NCBI RefSeq assembly: GCF_001983995.1
Contig: NZ_CP019450.1
Span: 744,001 to 808,000 of the forward strand
Length of the DNA stretch: 64,000 bases
Reading direction: 5' to 3'
DNA from: Halioglobus japonicus
GTDB lineage: Bacteria; Pseudomonadota; Gammaproteobacteria; Pseudomonadales; Halieaceae
Of the stretch, positions 60,140-64,000 are shown one piece after another (the stretch's first letter is position 1; each line of letters opens with the position of its first letter). The notes below the pieces were generated by a model. That model saw only the letters and a program-made list of their open reading frames with translations. It was not told where the DNA came from and searched no databases. The position numbers and the translations under genes were made by a program.

Positions 60140-60697
60140 TTACGCCTGGTTGGAATCGCCGCAGTCGAGCTCTTCGACGGTGCGGTTGTGATTGGTGTAA
60201 ATACAGATGTCGCCGGCAATCGCCAGCGCTTTTTCCACGATTTCCCGGGCCTCGAGCTCGGTGTTGTCGAGTAGCGCACGGGCGGCTGACTGGGCGAACG
60301 GACCGCCCGAGCCGATGGCAATGAGGTTGTCCTCGGGTTCGATGACGTCGCCATTGCCGGTGATAATGAGCGATGTTTCCTTGTCGGCGACTGCCAGCAG
60401 TGCTTCCAGTTGGCGCAGAGAGCGCTCTGTGCGCCAGGCCTTGGCCAGTTCGACAGCCGCCCGTACCAGGTGGCCTTGGTGTTTCTCGAGCTGCGCTTCA
60501 AACAACTCAAACAGGGTGAATGCGTCGGCGGTGCCGCCGGCGAATCCGGCGATGACCTGGTCTTTATAGAGTCGGCGCACTTTGCGGGCATTGCCCTTCA
60601 TCACGGTATTGCCAAGGGTAACCTGGCCATCGCCGCCAATGACGACTTTACCGCCGCGGCGTACCGAAAGAATAGTTGTGCCGTCTGGTTGTTTCAC
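60140..60697 (-). CDS. hslV: ATP-dependent protease peptidase subunit HslV
   Basis: The 185-residue proteasome-like peptidase has [21 protein letters not shown], whose first Thr of TTILSVRR (residue 7 or 8 of this ORF) is the nucleophile after removal of a short leader. [15 protein letters not shown] is present. This form, with a six-residue leader MKQPDG, is seen in some proteobacteria. It is the first gene of hslVU-DUF971. Confidence 0.96.
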   Translation of the reverse strand: MKQPDGTTILSVRRGGKVVIGGDGQVTLGNTVMKGNARKVRRLYKDQVIAGFAGGTADAFTLFELFEAQLEKHQGHLVRAAVELAKAWRTERSLRQLEALLAVADKETSLIITGNGDVIEPEDNLIAIGSGGPFAQSAARALLDNTELEAREIVEKALAIAGDICIYTNHNRTVEELDCGDSNQA

Positions 60698-60790
60698 GGT
60701 GAATCTCCTGCTGTGGTCAGCTGGATATGGGGGTGAACTGCGCCCAGTTCAAGGCGCGAGAGTCATTTGAATGGCGGGATACGCCTAGGC

Positions 60791-61371
60791 TCAGCTGCTG
60801 CGCTTGAGCACCAGAGTGTCGATGTTTTGTGCAGCGGTGAGGCTGCGAGCCTTGGACATCTTGGAGCGTGTGTCGAAGGGGCCGAGATAAACCCGGAACC
60901 AGCGCCCATTGTCGCCGTTACTCTCGCGGACATTGGGCTCGAGGCCGAGTAATAGCAGCTCTGCCCGGCGCCGGTCGGCGTCTTCACGCTGGCGGAAGGA
61001 GCCGGCCTGGAGCAGGTAGTATTCGGAGGGGCTGGTTGTCTCGGTCACCGGCTTGGCAGGCTCTGGTGCCGGCAGGTCCTCTTCCATGCTCTGCTCGGGC
61101 AACATGGTGTAAAAGTCGAAACGCGGCTTGGGCGGCTCCTGGCTGTCGGTGCCAGCGGTGGGTTCCGCAGTGGACGCCGGCCCGGTTGACCCAGTTGGTG
61201 GCAAGGTGCCCAGGTAGAACAGCAGGCTCAGGAACATGCCAGAGAGCAGGCCTGCGCCATACCACTTGAGGCCGCTGACGAACCCGCCCCGGATTTCTGG
61301 GCGGGTTGCTTCTTGCGCGCGGGGGCCTTTTTGCGGGTGCTGCCTTTTTTCTTGGCGAAATCCTGGGCCAT
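60791..61371 (-). CDS. FtsN-like SPOR-domain protein, frameshifted in this sequence
   Basis: The gene starts MAQDFAKKKGSTRKKAPARK 3 bp after the argS stop. A basic N-terminus leads to a membrane helix (GLLSGMFLSLLFYLG) and a C-terminal SPOR domain (YYLLQAGSFRQREDADRR, WFRVYLGPF) that binds denuded septal peptidoglycan. The basic start and the helix are in different frames; one base is missing in the GGG run at 61303-61305 (plus strand). Restored, it has 193 residues. The argS-SPOR-hslVU order is the Pseudomonas order. Probably a division protein. Confidence 0.85.
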
Positions 61372-61374
61372 GTT

Positions 61375-63059
61375 TTACATGCTCTCCGGTGCCGATACGC
61401 CCAGCAGATCCAGGCCATTGGCAATCACCTGACGCACTGCTTCGCTCAGGGCCAGGCGCGCGTTGCGCACCTGGGTATCTTCAACCAGGGTCTTGTGGGC
61501 GTTGTACCAGGCGTGGAAATCGCCCGCCAGGTCCTTGAGATAATTGGCTACGGTATGTGGTTCGCTGTCACGGGCCGCGTTGGCGACCACTTCCGGGTAG
61601 CGGTCGAGGCGACGCAGCAGGGCCGTTTCGTGTTCTTCCTGTAACTGGTCGAGGTCGGCGAGTGCCGCTTCCCGGTCCCAGCTGCCGCCTTCTTCGGCGA
61701 GCTTGCGCATGATGGAGCAGACACGGGCGTGGGCGTACTGGATGTAGTACACCGGGTTGTCGTTGCTCTGCGACAGTGCCAGGTCAATATCGAACGTGAG
61801 TTGTGAGCTGGGCCCGCGGGCCACCAGGAAATAGCGTGTGGCGTCGCGGCCCACTTCGTCGATCAGGTCGCGCAGGGTGACATAACTGCCGGCCCGTTTG
61901 GAAATTTTGACTTCCTCGCCGTCGCGCATCACGGTCACCATCTGGTGCAGTACGTAGTCGGGCCACCCGGCCGGAATGCCCTTGTCCAGGGCCTGCAGGC
62001 CGGCGCGCACGCGGGTTACGGTGCTGTGATGGTCGGCGCCCTGTTCATTGATGACCCGTTCGAAACCGCGCTGCCACTTGTTCAGGTGGTAGGCAACGTC
62101 CGGCAGGAAGTAGGTATAGCCGCCATCGGTTTTGCGCATCACCCGATCTTTGTCGTCGCCAAAATCCGTTGTGCGTAGCCACAGCGCGCCACCGTCTTCG
62201 TAGGTGTGGCCCTGGTCGATAAGGCGGGCGACGGTCTCTTCCACTGCGCCGGATTCGTACAGTGAGGACTCGAGGAAATACAGGTCAAAATTGACGGCGA
62301 ATGCCTTGAGGTCGAGATCCTGTTCGCGGCGCAAATAAGCCACAGCAAACTGGCGGATTGCTTCCGTATCGGCGGGGTCGGTCGCGCCGGTGACATGTTT
62401 GTCGGCCGCATCAACGGTTTCGCCCGCAAGATATGCCTTGGCCACGTCAACAATATAGTCGCCGCGATATCCGTCTTCGGGCCACTCGGGGCTCTCCGGG
62501 CTCAGGCCCTGGCAGCGCGCCTGGACCGAGCGGGCCAGGTTGTCGATCTGGGCGCCGGCGTCGTTGTAGTAAAACTCGCTGGCTACGTCCCAGCCCGTGG
62601 CGGCCAGTAGTCGGCAAATACTGTCGCCGACTGCTGCGCCGCGGCCGTGACCGACGTGCAGAGGGCCGGTGGGATTGGCGGACACAAATTCCACCTGCAC
62701 CCTGCGGCCCTCGCCGGTGTTATTGCGGCCAAAGGCCTCGCCCTGTTCGAGCACCTGGCGGACGACCGCGCGGCTGCTGCCCTGGGACAGGAAAAAATTG
62801 ATAAAGCCGGGCCGGCAATCTCAGTGCGATCGAGAATATCGGAGACAGGCAGAGCCTCACAGATCAGCGTGGCCAGATCCCTGGGCTTCATGCCGGCGGC
62901 CTTGGCCAGGGTCAGCGCAATATTACTGGCCAGGTCACCGTGGCTTTTGTCTTTGGTGCGATCAATCTGGATGCGAGGGGTGGTGTCGGCCGGGAGCTGT
63001 TGCTGCTCGACCAGTGCCGCCAGCGCCTGTTCAATCAGCTGGGAGATTTGTTCCTTCAT
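61375..63059 (-). CDS. argS: Arginyl-tRNA synthetase, frameshifted in this sequence
   Basis: The class I synthetase has an N-terminal additional domain ([13 protein letters not shown] onward), the HIGH motif [10 protein letters not shown], and [10 protein letters not shown] corresponding to KMSK, with the anticodon domain at the C-terminus. The two parts are in different frames. One base is missing near 62807-62808, where a CCGGGC run should be; the encoded segment should read [12 protein letters not shown]. Restored, it has 561 residues, the usual length. argS is essential and single copy, so a sequencing error is far more likely than a pseudogene. Confidence 0.92.
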
Positions 63060-63159
63060 TGCGGGGGAGATTACCTGCGTGTATTGGTTCTGGCGCCGCG
63101 ATTGGCGCAATGGGCGTATTATCGCCGCTCGCGGCGCCGAAGGCCAGACACAGGCGGTC

Positions 63160-64000
63160 TTAGAACATGTCCTGGGGGTCGATGTCGACCGACCAACTGA
63201 GATTGCGGGCCACTTTCTGGCGCTGGGCGATACTGACCAGTAGCCGCGCGGCCCGGTGAACCTGGGCTCGCTCGCCGCCGTGAATCAGCAACTGGGCCCG
63301 GAACCGACCGGCCCGGCGCTGCATGGGGGCGGGTAGCGGGCCAATCAGGGCCACGCCGGCGGGCATCTGACGCTGGGCGTTGTGACGCAGTGTCTGCAGG
63401 AAGTGTTCGCCCTGGCGGGCGTCGGTGCAGTCGCTGCGCAGCAGGGCGAGGTTGCCCGTCGGTGGCAGGTTGCGCTCTAAGCGCTCCGCCAGCATGGCCA
63501 GTGCTTGCTCGTGATAGGTCTGGCTCAGGGTGCCCTGCAGGCACGGATGCTCAGGGTGGTGGGTCTGGATCAGTACCTGGCCACCGGTGTCAGCGCGTCC
63601 GGCGCGTCCGGCCACCTGGGTCAGCAGTTGGGCAGCGCGTTCTTCACCGCGAAAATCGCCGCTGAATAACAGCGCATCCATGTCGATGACGCCCACCAGG
63701 GAGACCGCGGGGAAATGGTGGCCCTTGGTAAGCATCTGGGTGCCCAGCAATATGCAAGGCTGGCCTTCATTAACCTGATCGACCAGCGCCTGCATGGCCT
63801 CCCGGCCCTGCATGGAATCGCTGTCGACGCGATACAGGGCGGTGTCCGGGAATCGTTGCCTTAGAAACTCTTCTGCTTGTTCTGTGCCCACTCCCTGGGT
63901 AAGTAATTGCTCACTGCGGCACTGTGGGCAGCTACCCGGCAGTGGCTCGCTGTGACCGCAGTGATGGCAGCGCAGACGGCGCTGGCGGCGATGCAGCGTC
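63160..64000 (-). CDS. priA: Primosomal helicase PriA (C-terminal part, cut by window edge)
   Basis: The frame is open through the window end and gives the C-terminal 280 residues. It has zinc-binding cysteines LRCHHCGHSEPLPGSCPQCRS, then VGTEQAEEFL, LLGTQMLTKGHHFPAVSLVGV and VAGRAGRADTGGQVLIQT. PriA restarts stalled replication forks. The N-terminal helicase motifs lie outside the window. Confidence 0.95.
   Translation of the reverse strand, partial: TLHRRQRRLRCHHCGHSEPLPGSCPQCRSEQLLTQGVGTEQAEEFLRQRFPDTALYRVDSDSMQGREAMQALVDQVNEGQPCILLGTQMLTKGHHFPAVSLVGVIDMDALLFSGDFRGEERAAQLLTQVAGRAGRADTGGQVLIQTHHPEHPCLQGTLSQTYHEQALAMLAERLERNLPPTGNLALLRSDCTDARQGEHFLQTLRHNAQRQMPAGVALIGPLPAPMQRRAGRFRAQLLIHGGERAQVHRAARLLVSIAQRQKVARNLSWSVDIDPQDMF

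Overview
The window is a stretch of gammaproteobacterial chromosome. Gene order closely follows the Pseudomonas-type arrangement in two blocks: yggX-mutY / hisB-H-F / yibQ-ctpA-envC-gpmI / yibN-grxC-secB-trmL / ntrCB / glnA / thiI / typA, and tatCBA-hisE / ubiB-ubiJ-ubiE / hslUV / FtsN-like / argS / priA. Gene families, moderately high GC and the eukaryotic-type glutamine synthetase suggest a marine member of the Cellvibrionales/Halieaceae kind; that placement is inference. No rRNA, phage, transposase or CRISPR array was seen. One tRNA (Phe) is present.

Layout. 1-3980: a GNAT acetyltransferase cut by the window edge, a DUF2238 membrane protein, an Ala/Asp-repeat lipoprotein, an exported M20 peptidase and a MEST-like alpha/beta hydrolase. 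3981-5960: an AT-richer accessory patch of small unknown genes, a MAPEG protein and degenerate intergenic repeats. 5963-16914: gfa, tRNA-Phe, yggX-mutY, histidine genes, an envelope/protease group, gpmI and a redox/export group. 16947-25033: a nitrogen-control island with ntrBC, two different glutamine synthetases (type I and type II), a PP2C phosphatase and a Ser/Thr kinase. I see two sigma-54 promoters and four NtrC-type palindromes here, so ntrBC and the type II synthetase should respond to nitrogen limitation. 25283-32806: thiI, typA, dtd, elaA-like, a cNMP-binding protein and parC. 32807-39709: a structured intergenic region, ytjB-like/serB, a large unknown protein, efp-epmA and a thioesterase. 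39672-46384: NhaC, a PQQ-type sugar dehydrogenase, and a FAN1-like nuclease overlapping a nuclease-helicase. 46718-49512: pntA-pntAB-pntB. 49513-50094: two hairpin elements. 50095-64000: MsbA-like transporter, MscS channel, Tat, hisE, ubiquinone genes, hslUV, FtsN-like, argS and priA (partial).

Two observations matter most. First, three copies of a hairpin element (32994-33102, 49593-49699, 49896-50006) share a core of about 57 nt but have unrelated arms that are nonetheless self-complementary. The few arm mismatches are all G-U on the strand carrying the core in the same sense, which suggests that a folded RNA or single strand is maintained. Second, six genes (grxC, ntrC, the type II glutamine synthetase, the ytjB-like gene, the FtsN-like gene and argS) are each broken by one missing base in a short homopolymer. 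Since argS is essential, this pattern points to systematic base under-calling in the assembly rather than six pseudogenes.
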